DNA from: Chitinophagaceae bacterium
GTDB lineage: Bacteria; Bacteroidota; Bacteroidia; Chitinophagales; Chitinophagaceae
Direction: 5' to 3'
Assembly (NCBI GenBank): GCA_016713085.1
Contig: JADJPV010000001.1
Coordinates: forward strand, 806,001 to 870,000
DNA length: 64,000 bases
Positions 42,649 through 52,651 of the stretch are shown piece after piece; within the stretch, counting starts at the first letter, position 1; each line of letters begins with the position of its first letter. A program made the translations under genes and the position numbers. Below the pieces are notes generated by a model. That model made no database searches and was not told the DNA's origin. It saw only the letters and a list, made by a program, of their open reading frames with translations.

Positions 42649-43515
42649 TCAGCCCAGATAACCTTTTAAAAGTTTACAGCGACTGCTCGTTTTTAACTTA
42701 CTGATGGCCTTATCCTTGATTTGCCTTACACGCTCTCTCGTAAGATTGAAACGCTCCCCAATATCTTCCAGGCTCAGCGGATGATCGACCCCGATTCCAA
42801 AAAAGAAACGGATTACCTCCTGCTGGCGTTCAGTTAATGTTTTAAGTGAACGGGATATTTCTGTTTGTAATGATTGATTGTGGTCGAGTTCGCCATCTGT
42901 TGCTTCTGCATTGGGGTTTTCCAATACATCCATTAATGTATTCTCTTCGCCATCAGACAATGGTGAATCCATGCTCACATGCCTGGCCGATACACCTAAA
43001 GTAGAAGAAACCTCTTCAATTTCAATTTCAAGTAAAGTGGCTAACTCTTCTGCGGATGGTTCCCTTTCATACTCCTGTTCTAACTGAGAAAAAGCTTTGT
43101 TGATACGGTTTGTAAGCCCAACTTTATTAAGCGGCAAACGTACAATTCTTGATTGTTCTGCCAATGCCTGCAGTATGCTCTGGCGAATCCACCAAACAGC
43201 ATAAGAAATAAATTTAAAGCCCCTTGTTTCATCAAAACGCTGGGCAGCTTTAATCAATCCTAAATTTCCTTCATTAATTAAATCGGGTAATGACAGACCT
43301 TGATTCTGGTATTGTTTTGCAACTGAAACTACAAAGCGAAGATTTGCTTTGGTTAAACGGTCGAGAGCCCGTTGGTCTCCCTGTTTAATCCTTATAGCCA
43401 GTTGTACTTCTTCTTCCGGCGTGATTAGTTCTACCTTCCCTATCTCCTGAAGGTATTTTTCAAGACTTTGCGATTCACGGTTCGTGATCGATTTTGTGAT
43501 TTTGAGTTGGCGCAT
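42649..43515 (-). CDS. rpoD: Primary RNA polymerase sigma factor RpoD/SigA, short form
   Basis: 288 residues starting MRQLKITKSITNRESQSLEK, the standard Bacteroidota primary sigma, without region 1.1. Region 2 contains DLINEGNLGLIKAAQRFDETRGFKFISYAVWWIRQSI. Region 3 includes GLTNRINKAFSQLEQEYERE. Region 4 has LTERQQEVIRFFFGIG and the helix-turn-helix SLEDIGERFNLTRERVRQIKDKAI. It should read the TAnnTTTG promoters seen through the window. An ATG two codons upstream at 43521 is an alternative start. Confidence 0.97.
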   Translation of the reverse strand: MRQLKITKSITNRESQSLEKYLQEIGKVELITPEEEVQLAIRIKQGDQRALDRLTKANLRFVVSVAKQYQNQGLSLPDLINEGNLGLIKAAQRFDETRGFKFISYAVWWIRQSILQALAEQSRIVRLPLNKVGLTNRINKAFSQLEQEYEREPSAEELATLLEIEIEEVSSTLGVSARHVSMDSPLSDGEENTLMDVLENPNAEATDGELDHNQSLQTEISRSLKTLTERQQEVIRFFFGIGVDHPLSLEDIGERFNLTRERVRQIKDKAISKLKTSSRCKLLKGYLG

Positions 43516-43521
43516 GCTCAT

Positions 43522-43832
43522 AAGCTTTGGTTTAAGGTTATTGTAGTGGTTTCATGGTTCGGAAAGCAAAAACACACGGGCAGTAATCAATCACAAACAA
43601 AAAACATTACTATTACCTGCGTATTAAGGCTTTTTATAAACAATTGAATTTAACATTTATTGCCAGATCCGCCAAAAAAAAGCCCCATCTGGCTTGATTT
43701 TACTACTAAAAGAGTATTGTCTGTTTAACAAAAAGAAAGACTATCTTAAACAAGAATAAAATATTAAAAATTTTGATTCCTCCATTATTTTTATATTATT
43801 GCATCTAATCAGAAGGTGAACCAGCAAAACAA
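43522..43832. other. Gap upstream of rpoD and the START-like gene
   Basis: About 310 bases between divergent genes. It is AT-rich with runs of A and T and contains no reading frame of note. I could not find an exact TAnnTTTG element for rpoD. The closest on the plus side is TATTATTG around 43796-43803, 30 bases before the START-like gene. It presumably contains the rpoD promoter region, but nothing definite is readable. Confidence 0.4.
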
Positions 43833-44216
43833 ATGAGTAAAAAAGTTTTATACACGTTAGAGTTTCCCGTTAAATGCTCGCCAGGAATTTTATTTGAATT
43901 TTTATCAAGCCCCTCAGGATTACAGGAATGGTTTGCAGATAAAGTTGATGAAAGAGATGGAATTTATTCTTTTAACTGGGAAGGATCAGAAGACAAAGCA
44001 GAGTTAATGGAAAGTGAGGAAAATAAATTTATCCGTTACCGTTGGGTACACTCTCCAAAGGATGAATACTTTGAATTCCGGATTGAAAAAACAGAAATTT
44101 CCAACCAGACAATTCTGTTGATCAAAGATTTTGCCGATAAAAAAGAAATTAAAGATCAAAGCCGTTTATGGGAATACCAGATCAAAGATCTGTTTCATCG
44201 TATTGGCAGTAATTAA
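43833..44216 (+). CDS. START-like domain (SRPBCC superfamily) protein
   Basis: 127-residue single-domain protein. The pattern LEFPVKCSPGILFEFLSSPSGLQEWFADKVDERDG, then FNWEGSEDKAEL and FIRYRW, resembles Bacteroidota START-like proteins and AHSA1-type helix-grip folds. It ends with a predicted helix, EYQIKDLFHRIGSN. Such domains bind hydrophobic ligands, but none can be named here. Its end overlaps the convergent gene 44213-44807 by a few bases. Confidence 0.85.
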   Translation: MSKKVLYTLEFPVKCSPGILFEFLSSPSGLQEWFADKVDERDGIYSFNWEGSEDKAELMESEENKFIRYRWVHSPKDEYFEFRIEKTEISNQTILLIKDFADKKEIKDQSRLWEYQIKDLFHRIGSN

Positions 44217-44807
44217 TCTGCCAGTATCTGCATGTATTGATCAAATACTTTCTTCAGAAAATCTTCCGCACTATCCCAGTCATTCAAATCAAGTTTGTAA
44301 GCAAGCTTCAGTACTTTTTGTTCCTGAGTGCAGCAGCATCTGTTAACTGCACAGGGTTCATATTTGTATGTTCAAAATGATGTATCCATTCCTCATCGGT
44401 ATAATTAATCCATGCATTGCTTAATTCGCCGTTACTGATTGCAGCAGCAATTACCTGTTCAAACTGTTCTTTGTATTTTCCTTTGAGATGCAGTGTAATG
44501 CTGAAAAAATTTCCCCACCAGAAAAAGTACGGATGGCAAAAACATCCTCTTTGCTGAAACAACGGGGATAATCGAGCATAACATAAGGAAGACCTTCATA
44601 ATTTTCTCCCTTTGAAATTTTTGGAGGTATTTCATTTATGGCTGAAGGCAATTGCTGCAGAACCGTATTGGATTGCCATGTTTCACTTAACTCACCAAAT
44701 AATACAAAGAGCTTCTGAATGATATTGTTCTTTGTTAAAATCCAACTGGCATCTGTTACCAGTTGCTTCTCAAAAGCTGAAAGACTTACATTTGCTGAAC
44801 CCGTCAT
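44213..44807 (-). CDS. Conserved hypothetical protein (two frameshifts)
   Basis: Three overlapping fragments join into about 198 residues. Adding one A to 44522-44526 turns TFSGGEIF into TFFWWGNFFSITLHLKGKYK. Adding one T to 44315-44319 turns ALRNKKY-stop into ALRNKKVLKLAYKLDLNDWD and continues to a stop at 44213-44215. The product is soluble, with several tryptophans (FFWWGNFFS, NAWINYTDEEWIHHFEHT). The family is not recognised. The restored part ends exactly at the START-like gene's end, which supports the join. Its start lies 12 bases from the divergent LptF/G gene. Confidence 0.75.
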
Positions 44808-44819
44808 AAAAAAGAAACA

Positions 44820-46250
44820 GTGATTAAAAAGTTAGACAAACTTATTATAAAAGCATTTATCGGACCGTTTCTGGCTACCTTCCTTATTGCACTGTTTATC
44901 CTCGTTTTACAGTTTTTCTGGCTTTATATTGATGATTTTGTAGGAAAGGGCATTGATCTGTTTACTTTAGTTCAGTTTATTGCCTATGTAAGTACAACAC
45001 TTGTTCCTCTTTCTTTACCATTAGCCATCCTGCTTTCATCTATCATGACTTTTGGTAATCTTGGCGAAACCTTTGAACTGGTTGCAATTAAAAGTGCAGG
45101 CATCCCCTTAATACGGTTTATGCGGCCAGTGTTTATTTTATCAGGGTTGCTCGGAATTGTAGCTTTTGCATTTGCCAATTATGTTATACCTGTTGCAGAA
45201 TTAAAAATGCGCACTCTGTTGTATGATATTCGTGTTGCCAAACCTGCTTTCGATATTAAGGAAGGCATCTTCTATAAAAAGCTCGATGGCTATACCATTA
45301 AGATTGGCCACAAAGAACAGGACTCGATTATACATAACGTTGTTATTTATGAAAGCAGTTATACCCTTCAGGATAATATCATCCTGGCTGATAAAGGAAC
45401 CATGACTATTTCACCCGATCAGCGGTTTTTATATTTCAACCTTGAGAATGGATGGCGTTACCAGGAAAAAGGAAATGCCGGCACCATTGAAACAGATTAT
45501 TACCGCCTTGGTTTTAAAGAATATAAAAAAGTATTTGACCTCAGTTCGTTTAAATTAACCAAGACTGCTGACTCAACCTTTAAGAGTTATTACAAAATGC
45601 TCAGTCTTAGCCAGCTTTCGACTGTTGTTGACTCTCTGAAAAAGTTAACAGTCAATTCCGGCATAAAAGCAAAGCGTGATATTGAACCTCTTTTTCCATT
45701 GCAGGCTATACCCGACAGCATCTGGAAAAAAGCAAAGCCATTGGCAAAAAAGATAAAAAAAGCTGACGCACTGATTCCCGACAGCCTGAAAAAAACGGTG
45801 TACAATTCTTTAGAAATGAAAGTTGCAGGAATCAAAAACCAGGTTGATTACTTATACTATGACTATAATGAACAGAAAAAACAATTGCGGTTGCATGAAG
45901 TGGAACGTCATAGAAAGTTCACTTTATCTTTTGCCTGTATTGTTTTGTTTTTGATTGGCGCACCGCTTGGCTCTATTATCCGTAAAGGCGGTCTTGGTTT
46001 GCCGCTGGTAATTTCTGTATTCTTTTTTATTGCCTTTCATGTAACCAATACAAGTGGTGAAAAGCTGGTAAAGGAAGATGTGCTGATGCCATTTTCCGGC
46101 ATGTGGCTATCTACCATGATCCTGATTCCCTTCGGAATTTTCCTCACATGGAAAGCCATGCAGGATTCAAATCTTTTTAACTCAGAATTTTATTACAGGT
46201 TCTTACGAAAACTGAAGCTAAGCCGCTTTTTAAAAGAAAAGGTAAAATAG
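44820..46250 (+). CDS. LptF/LptG family permease
   Basis: Inner-membrane permease component of the LPS transport ABC system (LptB2FG). The 476 residues start at a GTG (MIKKLDKLIIKAFIGPFLATF). N-terminal helices include LVPLSLPLAILLSSIMTFGNLGETFELVAIKSAGI, with the coupling-helix SAGIPLIRFMRP. A periplasmic beta-jellyroll domain spans about residues 130-330, and C-terminal helices include GAPLGSIIRKGGLGLPLVISV. It is a single polypeptide; the partner LptF or LptG and LptB are not in the window. Confidence 0.93.
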   Translation: MIKKLDKLIIKAFIGPFLATFLIALFILVLQFFWLYIDDFVGKGIDLFTLVQFIAYVSTTLVPLSLPLAILLSSIMTFGNLGETFELVAIKSAGIPLIRFMRPVFILSGLLGIVAFAFANYVIPVAELKMRTLLYDIRVAKPAFDIKEGIFYKKLDGYTIKIGHKEQDSIIHNVVIYESSYTLQDNIILADKGTMTISPDQRFLYFNLENGWRYQEKGNAGTIETDYYRLGFKEYKKVFDLSSFKLTKTADSTFKSYYKMLSLSQLSTVVDSLKKLTVNSGIKAKRDIEPLFPLQAIPDSIWKKAKPLAKKIKKADALIPDSLKKTVYNSLEMKVAGIKNQVDYLYYDYNEQKKQLRLHEVERHRKFTLSFACIVLFLIGAPLGSIIRKGGLGLPLVISVFFFIAFHVTNTSGEKLVKEDVLMPFSGMWLSTMILIPFGIFLTWKAMQDSNLFNSEFYYRFLRKLKLSRFLKEKVK

Positions 46251-46294
46251 ATTTTCAGGAATTGGTCGTAACTTTTCAAATTAAATTTACCAAT

Positions 46295-47044
46295 ATGTCA
46301 AAACATATTTCACGCCGCAACTTTATCAGTCAATCTGCAAAAACAACAGCAGCATTATCTGTTGCAGGCATCATCAGCAATGATCTGCTTGCCGGTTGTT
46401 CACCAGCAAAAACACTTGGTGGTTTTGGAAGTAAAACAGGTTTTGATCAAACTCCTTTGCCCTATGCTTATTCTGCACTGGAACCGGTAATTGATGCGTT
46501 GACAATGGAAATTCATTACAGCAAACACGCAGCTGCGTATGCAACCAATGTAAAAGACGCTGCAAAAGCTGAGAATATTGACATGACCAAACCATTGGAG
46601 GATGTATTTGGAAAAATTTCAAAATATTCTGCCAAGCTGCGTAATAATGGCGGCGGACATTATAATCATGAACTGTTCTGGAGATGCATGAAAAAAGATG
46701 GTGGTGGACAGCCTTCCGGAAAACTCACCGGGCTCATCAATCAATCATTCAACAGTTTTGATGCTTTTAAAACACAATTTGCGGATGCAGGAAAAAACCG
46801 TTTTGGCAGCGGATGGGCATGGCTGTATGCAGATAAAGACAAACAACTCCGCATTGGTTCAACACCTAACCAGGATAATCCGTTAATGGATATCAGCGAT
46901 ATTAAAGGAACACCCCTTCTTGGCCTCGATGTTTGGGAACATGCTTACTATCTCAAATATCAAAACAAAAGAGCCGATTACATCAATGCATGGTGGAATG
47001 TGGTGAACTGGGACTTTGTTCAGCAACGTTACGAAGCAATTTAA
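46295..47044 (+). CDS. Superoxide dismutase (Fe/Mn) with twin-arginine signal
   Basis: From the ATG at 46295 the protein begins MSKHISRRNFISQSAKTTAALSVAGI, a twin-arginine export signal. LLAGCSPAKT, a possible lipobox, comes next. The SOD fold follows: LPYAYSALEPVIDALTMEIH, GGGHYNHELFW and GLDVWEHAYYLKYQNKRADY. The metal ligands are H in EIHYSKH, H in NHELF, and D and H in DVWEH. It therefore acts outside the cytoplasm against exogenous superoxide, 250 residues in all. A longer in-frame start at 46262 is possible but would precede the Tat motif by 11 residues. Confidence 0.93.
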   Translation: MSKHISRRNFISQSAKTTAALSVAGIISNDLLAGCSPAKTLGGFGSKTGFDQTPLPYAYSALEPVIDALTMEIHYSKHAAAYATNVKDAAKAENIDMTKPLEDVFGKISKYSAKLRNNGGGHYNHELFWRCMKKDGGGQPSGKLTGLINQSFNSFDAFKTQFADAGKNRFGSGWAWLYADKDKQLRIGSTPNQDNPLMDISDIKGTPLLGLDVWEHAYYLKYQNKRADYINAWWNVVNWDFVQQRYEAI

Positions 47045-47129
47045 CTTTTTTACACATCGTAGTTTTTCCCGCTTTCGGGTATTGCAATTGGTTGCCTGAA
47101 ACTTTATCTTCATAGCAGAACCAACTGCC

Positions 47130-47657
47130 ATGAAGAGTATTTACTTCGTTATTTTTTTGTTTGCCGGTACAATCATCATGACCGGTATTATGCGCTGGCA
47201 TGGAAATTCACTCACAAAAACAGCAGGCACTAAAGCAGGTATTGTTGCACTTGAATTTGCAAAAACCAAACAACGGGCCAATGAAATTGCAACCACCTGG
47301 AGCAATGCAGGTTTACAGCAGCATGCAATCAACAATACTTATATCGATTTTATTTTCATCTTTTTTTACAGTTTGTTTTTATTCAGTGCTAACTGGTTAT
47401 TCTCTATCAAACAAAACCCAGTTCTGAAAAAAAATACACAATTGATTGCATTGTTCGGATTAACAGCCGGGTTGCTCGATATTATTGAAAATTTCTTCCT
47501 GTTGAAAATGCTTCACCTAAGCATCAGCAACAGCGAAGCATTTATTACCTGGTGGCTGGCAGCTATAAAATTTACACTGGTTGCTATTGCCCTCCTCAGC
47601 ATATTCATCCATTTAATTCTTCTTCCTTTTCGTAAACCAAAACCTTCATCAATATGA
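47130..47657 (+). CDS. Hypothetical membrane protein
   Basis: 175 residues with four predicted helices: IYFVIFLFAGTIIMTGIM, YIDFIFIFFYSLFLFSANWLF, LIALFGLTAGLLDIIENFFLL and FTLVAIALLSIFIHLILLPF. The loop between helices 1 and 2 is hydrophilic. The family is not recognised. Its stop overlaps the ATG of the nuclease gene by four bases, so the two are translationally coupled. The SOD gene ends 85 bases upstream. Confidence 0.78.
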   Translation: MKSIYFVIFLFAGTIIMTGIMRWHGNSLTKTAGTKAGIVALEFAKTKQRANEIATTWSNAGLQQHAINNTYIDFIFIFFYSLFLFSANWLFSIKQNPVLKKNTQLIALFGLTAGLLDIIENFFLLKMLHLSISNSEAFITWWLAAIKFTLVAIALLSIFIHLILLPFRKPKPSSI

Positions 47658-48600
47658 GCACCATTACCATTGCAACCTTCAACTGTGAAAATCTTTTTCG
47701 CCGTTTTAAATTCAACGAATCACTTTCAGAAACAAAAATTGACAACTCAATTAAAGATAGTTTTATTATGGATAAAGCCATTTTACAAACCATTACACAA
47801 ACCGAACGGAAATTAACAGCTGATGCTATCAGAGCAACGAAAGCTGATATTGTGTGTTTGCAGGAAGTGGAAAACATGGACACACTGAAGAATTTTTGTC
47901 GACGCATATGTCTTCAGCAGGTTATAAATACCGGATGCTGATTGATGCAAAAGATCCACGTTTTATTGATGTGGCACTCATCAGCAAAATACCATTCGGC
48001 AATGTAAAAACACACCAGTTCAGTGAAACTGGAAAAGTGTTTTCAAGAGATTGCCTTGAAGTGGAATTTGATATTGACGGAAAATCATTGACTCTTTTTG
48101 TGAATCACTTTAAATCCATGTTCGACAGAAGTAATAAAACACCTGCACAGAAAAGAGCACTTACTGCGCCTAAACGAATTGCACAATGCAAAGCAGTATT
48201 GGATATTATCAAAGAAAAATATAAATACACACCGCAAAAAAACAACTGGGTTATTGCAGGCGATCTCAATGATTATCCCGATGATACAACCAGTTTAAAA
48301 CCCCTGCTCGAAAGTGCATGGATGGAAAATGTTGTGCAGACAAGAATAACAGACCCTGCTGAACAGTGGACACATTTCTGGGACACAACTACTGTTCCGA
48401 TTGATGAACGTTATAAACAGATCGACTATCTTTTTCTGTCGAAAAGTTTAGCTGATGCAAATCCAACAGCCAACCCTGTGATTGTCAGAAAAGGGATTAT
48501 TACCAAAGCAACCAAATATACCGGGCCACGCTTTACAGGTGTAACTGATAAACAGGGAGCTTCCGATCATTGCCCTGTTGCTATTACAATCAAAATCTGA
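47654..48600 (+). CDS. Endonuclease/exonuclease/phosphatase family protein (one-base frameshift)
   Basis: Metal-dependent phosphoesterase of the DNase I/EEP fold, about 315 residues when joined. The N-terminal part has ATFNCENLFRRF and DIVCLQEVENMDTL (catalytic Glu). The frame breaks at the T-run 47893-47897; one more T gives DTLKNFLSTHMSSAGYKYRM. The distal part has VALISKIPFG, LFVNHFKSMFD, VIAGDLNDYPDD (catalytic Asp/Asn) and GASDHCPVAITI (catalytic Asp-His). No signal peptide is visible. The substrate may be nucleic acid, a phospholipid headgroup or a phosphosugar. It overlaps the preceding membrane gene. Confidence 0.88.
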
Positions 48601-48625
48601 TTCATCCTTTCAAAACCTTCTCATC

Positions 48626-50763
48626 ATGCAACGTTTCAAAAAATGGTTCAAACATAACTTCGGTCATATTACTGAACGGTTTAAAGATTTCGGAATAGTA
48701 GTGCGACCCTTGTGGGTAATTCTGTTGTTCCAGGTATTGGTTGCATTTGCATTTGTTGGTGCACCACAAGGGCAGGACATGCTGCTCACTTATATTATCG
48801 ACTTTAAACAGGAATGGAGAAGTCTTGGATGGTTCTGGGTAGCACTGCTTTGCTTAAGTGCAGCATCAGAATTTGGAAGCAGGCTGATCATTTATTTTTC
48901 TGATCTCACCACATATGAACTGGAAGTAAGAAGGGTACGTTTCAGAAAACTGTTTCAGAAACATCTTTCCAAAGTATTCCTGTTTGCCCCCGTATTTTTT
49001 GTTACCTGCGGATTTATCATTGCTTACAGAAGATTGTCTAAAGGCGATTCGATTGATGCATTTGAATACAAAGACCCGATGCTGTCTTTTATTATTATTC
49101 TCCTTTTTCTTGCAGTACTGGTATACCTGTTATACCTTATCTATTTTGGCAAGCTGAAAAAAACACTGTACCAGTTATCATTCAACCGTCTGCAGAAGTA
49201 TGTATTTACAAAACTGTACAGTATTACGAAAGAAAGATGGATTACCAGAGTGCAGGAAATTGATGGAGTAAAAAAACAGGTACTGGTAAAAGTTGGCGGC
49301 ATTGATTTTATAAAACCGTTAATGAAACGTTTTTACATTGTCTTTTTAGCGCCGGCAGCTTTCTTTATTCTGTTCTTTAGTTTTTTGCCCGTTAAAGGAT
49401 ATGATCTTGTGGGGGCTTCCGGTTTAATCTGTATGTCTTTCGCCTGCTGGATCATTGTGTACTGTTCACTTAACATACTGGATAAAGTTCAGCCATTGCG
49501 TTTTAAAATGCCCTACCGTCTTTCATTGATAGTGATTGTATTACTTGTTTCCTGGTTCAACAACGATCACCCGGCAAGAGTTGCTGCAGTGAAACAGCGA
49601 AGACCGATGAACGCAAACTGATTCATGAATACTTTGATGAATGGGTGGAAGCAAGGCAGCTTGATACAACAAAGAACTTCCCGGTTATTTTTATTGGAGC
49701 AGAGGGCGGCGCCTTACGAACAGGTTGCTTTACTTCTATGATGCTGGCAAGATTGCAGGACTCCCTTCCCAATTTTAAAAACTATGTGTTCTGTTACAGT
49801 GGTGTGAGTGGCGGCTCTCTTGGTGTAAACTTTTTTAATGCATTAACACAGGCGCCATCTCTTCCTGCCAATTATCAAACAGTAACAAGGAATTTTTATA
49901 ACAAAGATTTCTTATCAGCCACAACAGGTAAACTTATTTTTGCAGAAATACTGAACTGCTTTATTCCAAGGCTTGTACCCATGTTCGACCGGGCACAGGC
50001 ACTGGAGCGTACATGGGAAAACAGTTTTGAAGAATCAACGGGTTTGAAAGACGAAGCAAATTTATTTGCCACAAACTTTTCAACTCATGCCGGTAACCCG
50101 CAGCAGAAAACAAATTCGGTTGTGCTGATCAATATTACCGAAGTGGAATCAGGATCAAGAACCATCTGGAGCAATGTACAGATCGATCCGGTAAATTTTA
50201 AAAAGGTCATTGATCTCCAAAAAAAATCGCTGGTACAACTTCCTTACAGTACCGCTATCAGTTTAAGCGCAAGGTTTCCACTGGTATCACCTGCCGGGGC
50301 AATTGAATGGAAAAAAGATAAACGTCTGCATTATGTTGATGGAGGTTATTACGAAAACAAAGGTGCATTGGGAATTGCTGAAGCACTGGAAGCCATTAAA
50401 AAATATTCAAAGTATAAAAACAAAGCAGAGTTTTTTGTGCTTCAGTTTCATTTCAGTGAAGAAAGCGAAGGTGAATACAGTGGTATTCAATTTCTAAATG
50501 ATCCCCGTGAAATACTGGGTGCTATCACTAACGTAAGAAGCGGCCATACCAATTATAGTTATGAAGAACTGTTCAGAATCTGCAAAGAATACAATGGCGT
50601 ATTGATTCCATTACATCTGCCACTCGATGGACATAAGGTTCCCATGAACTGGGTATTATCAAGTGCTGCTTTAACAAGACTGGAAGATGTGTGTGATGGT
50701 ATGCTGCGGAAAGAAATGAACCTGCAGCCTTTACTCAACCGTTTACATGAGCTCCCTAAATAG
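48626..50763 (+). CDS. Patatin-like phospholipase with N-terminal membrane domain (one-base frameshift)
   Basis: About 712 residues when joined. The first 330 residues carry about six membrane helices (for example PLWVILLFQVLVAFAFVG, FAPVFFVTCGFIIAY, FIIILLFLAVLVYLLYLIYF). The frame breaks after RVAAVK; one more A at 49592-49594 gives KTAKTDERKLIHEYFDEWVE. The patatin domain then shows GAEGGALRTG (oxyanion hole), YSGVSGGSLGVNFF (G-x-S-x-G nucleophile) and YVDGGYYENKGA (catalytic Asp). It is a predicted membrane-bound lipid hydrolase, encoded 25 bases after the nuclease gene and probably co-transcribed with it. Confidence 0.87.
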
Positions 50764-51013
50764 GCACAGCCCCTGCAGAAAACATCTTCACAAAACTGAG
50801 CAAGCGGGAAGTAGAATCTGCAGAGGCTGTTATGGTTGCAAATGTAAACGGGAAATCTTGTTCCGTGTTGCATTACAGGCAATCTTTTTTTCTTCTTCAC
50901 AATTCGTTAACCCGCTATTTCAGAACCTACGACGGTTGTCATATTTCCAGATGAGGAGAAACAGGCTTTTCAATTGAACTGAATTTTTTAGGCAGCTTCC
51001 TGTAAATAAAACA

Positions 51014-51041
51014 GTTGCCAACTTTTTGTAAAGTTGGCAAC
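51014..51041. repeat. Perfect 12-bp palindrome GTTGCCAACTTT / AAAGTTGGCAAC
   Basis: Arms at 51014-51025 and 51030-51041 pair perfectly around TTGT. It sits in the 354-base gap between the patatin gene and the M20 peptidase. That gap otherwise contains no convincing gene; the opposite-strand frame over 50559-50900 runs into the patatin domain. No T-tract follows on either strand. It resembles the REP-like hairpins elsewhere in the window. Confidence 0.6.
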
Positions 51042-51117
51042 CCTTAGCAACATTGTTTGCCCGAATATCCTACATTCGTCTTCCAATCTTAATTATCAAC
51101 TTTCAAATACTATTGTT

Positions 51118-52482
51118 ATGCAAGCCTGGAAAGAATATCAGGAAAAAAACAAAGACCGTTTCCTGAACGAATTGCTCGATTTATTACGCATCCCATCCAT
51201 CAGTGCTAAAATTGAAAACAAGGCCGACATGGTTACCTGTGCCGAAGCCGTTAAAGCAAGATTGCTGGAAGCTGGTGCTGATAAAGTGGTGATTTATGAA
51301 ACAGCCGGACATCCTGTTGTATATGGTGAAAAATTTGTGGATGCTTCCAAACCTACTGTACTGGTGTATGGTCATTATGATGTGCAGCCGGTTGATCCGT
51401 TAAACTTATGGAACAGTCCGCCGTTTGAACCAACCATTAAAGACGGAAAAATATTTGCCCGTGGTTCTGCTGATGATAAAGGACAGTTTTACATGCATGT
51501 AAAAGCACTGGAAACAATGGTGCAAACCAATTCCCTCACCACCAATATGAAATTTATTATTGAAGGTGAAGAAGAAGTGGGAAGTCCCAATCTGTCAACC
51601 TTTGTAAAAGCCAATAAAGAATTACTGAAAGCCGATGTGATCCTCATCAGCGATACGTCCATGATCAGCATGGAAAACCCTTCCATTGATATTGGTGTAC
51701 GTGGACTTAGTTATATTGAAGTGGAAGTAACCGGACCGAACCGTGATCTGCACAGCGGTGTGTATGGTGGTGCTGTTGCAAACCCTATCACCATTTTAGC
51801 AAAGATGATTGCCAGTTGTCATGATGAAAACAATCATATCACTATTCCAGGTTTTTATAATGACGTAGTGGAAGCAACTCCTGAAGAGCGTAAGCTGATG
51901 GCTTCTGCTCCTTATGATGAAAAAGAATTCAAAGCTGATTTAGGTGTAACAGAACTCTGGGGCGAAAAAGGATTTACCAGTAATGAACGTACCGGTATCC
52001 GTCCAACGCTTGAACTGAATGGTATCTGGGGTGGTTATACCGGTGAAGGTGCAAAGACAGTTCTTCCGTCAAAAGCAACTGCAAAAATTTCTGCCAGGTT
52101 AGTGCCCAATCAATCATCAACAGTGATCACAGAAAAACTCATCAGCTATTTTCAAAGCATTGCACCGGCTGGTGTAACGGTGAAAGCAAGTGAGCATCAT
52201 GGTGGTGAACCATACATGACTCCTGTTAACAGCAAAGCCTACAAAGCTGCTGCTGCTGCCGTGAAAGATACATTCGGTAAAGATCCTATTCCTGTGCGTG
52301 GCGGCGGAAGTATTCCTATCTGTGCATTGTTTGAACAGGAACTGGGAATTAAAATTGTGTTCATGGGATTTGGATTAGACAGTGATAACCTGCACAGCCC
52401 GAATGAGAAATATGATATTGTAAACTTTTATAAAGGCATTGAAACGATTCCATATTTCCATAAGCATTTTGCGGAGATGTAA
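51118..52482 (+). CDS. Dipeptidase, peptidase family M20 (CNDP/DapE-like)
   Basis: 454-residue zinc-dependent metallopeptidase from the ATG at 51118 (MQAWKEYQEKNKDRF). Active-site motifs are VYGHYDVQPVDP (zinc-binding His and catalytic Asp), FARGSADDKGQFYMH, FIIEGEEEVGSPNL (catalytic Glu) and DTSM (zinc ligand region). The dimerisation/lid domain has RDLHSGVYGGAVANP. RGGGSIPICALFEQ and DNLHSPNEKYDIVNF follow. It cleaves dipeptides or similar amides in the cytoplasm. An in-frame start at 51034 overlaps the upstream palindrome and is unlikely. A terminator follows. Confidence 0.95.
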   Translation: MQAWKEYQEKNKDRFLNELLDLLRIPSISAKIENKADMVTCAEAVKARLLEAGADKVVIYETAGHPVVYGEKFVDASKPTVLVYGHYDVQPVDPLNLWNSPPFEPTIKDGKIFARGSADDKGQFYMHVKALETMVQTNSLTTNMKFIIEGEEEVGSPNLSTFVKANKELLKADVILISDTSMISMENPSIDIGVRGLSYIEVEVTGPNRDLHSGVYGGAVANPITILAKMIASCHDENNHITIPGFYNDVVEATPEERKLMASAPYDEKEFKADLGVTELWGEKGFTSNERTGIRPTLELNGIWGGYTGEGAKTVLPSKATAKISARLVPNQSSTVITEKLISYFQSIAPAGVTVKASEHHGGEPYMTPVNSKAYKAAAAAVKDTFGKDPIPVRGGGSIPICALFEQELGIKIVFMGFGLDSDNLHSPNEKYDIVNFYKGIETIPYFHKHFAEM

Positions 52483-52503
52483 GGGGTTGGCCACGGAGAC
52501 ACG

Positions 52504-52540
52504 AAGGCACAAAGAAAAATTCTTTGTGCCTTTTTTGTTT
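52504..52540 (+). terminator. Terminator of the M20 peptidase gene
   Basis: AAGGCACAAAGAA (52504-52516) pairs with TTCTTTGTGCCTT (52520-52532), loop AAA, and is followed by a T-tract. It starts 22 bases after the stop codon. Confidence 0.88.
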
Positions 52541-52578
52541 AGATTGTAATTCTTGATGTTGCATAGTTAGTTTATTTA

Positions 52579-52642
52579 GCTTCGTAGAGCGGTGAGTGAG
52601 GCAGCCAGTGCACCAAAACCATTGCCGAGACTCGCCTGAGAA
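52579..52642. repeat. Structured repeat, left copy
   Basis: It begins GCTTCGTA and ends GCCGAGACTCGCCTGAGAA (52624-52642). The last 19 bases occur exactly in inverted orientation at 53124-53142. The rest of the 62-64 bp is similar with scattered differences. The unit folds on itself: GGTGAGT near 52591-52597 pairs with ACTCGCC at 52630-52636, and GGCA with TGCC inside. It ends ten bases before the ATG of the small secreted protein gene. Confidence 0.72.
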
Positions 52643-52651
52643 ACTATAATC

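Noticed and set aside
50559..50900. Minus-strand open frame of 113 codons at the end of the patatin gene
   Set aside because: It overlaps the conserved patatin C-terminal region, is Cys/Ser-rich and has no promoter element.
51034..51117. Longer M20 peptidase start
   Set aside because: The first 28 residues would be encoded partly within the palindrome at 51014-51041 and do not resemble the family N-terminus.
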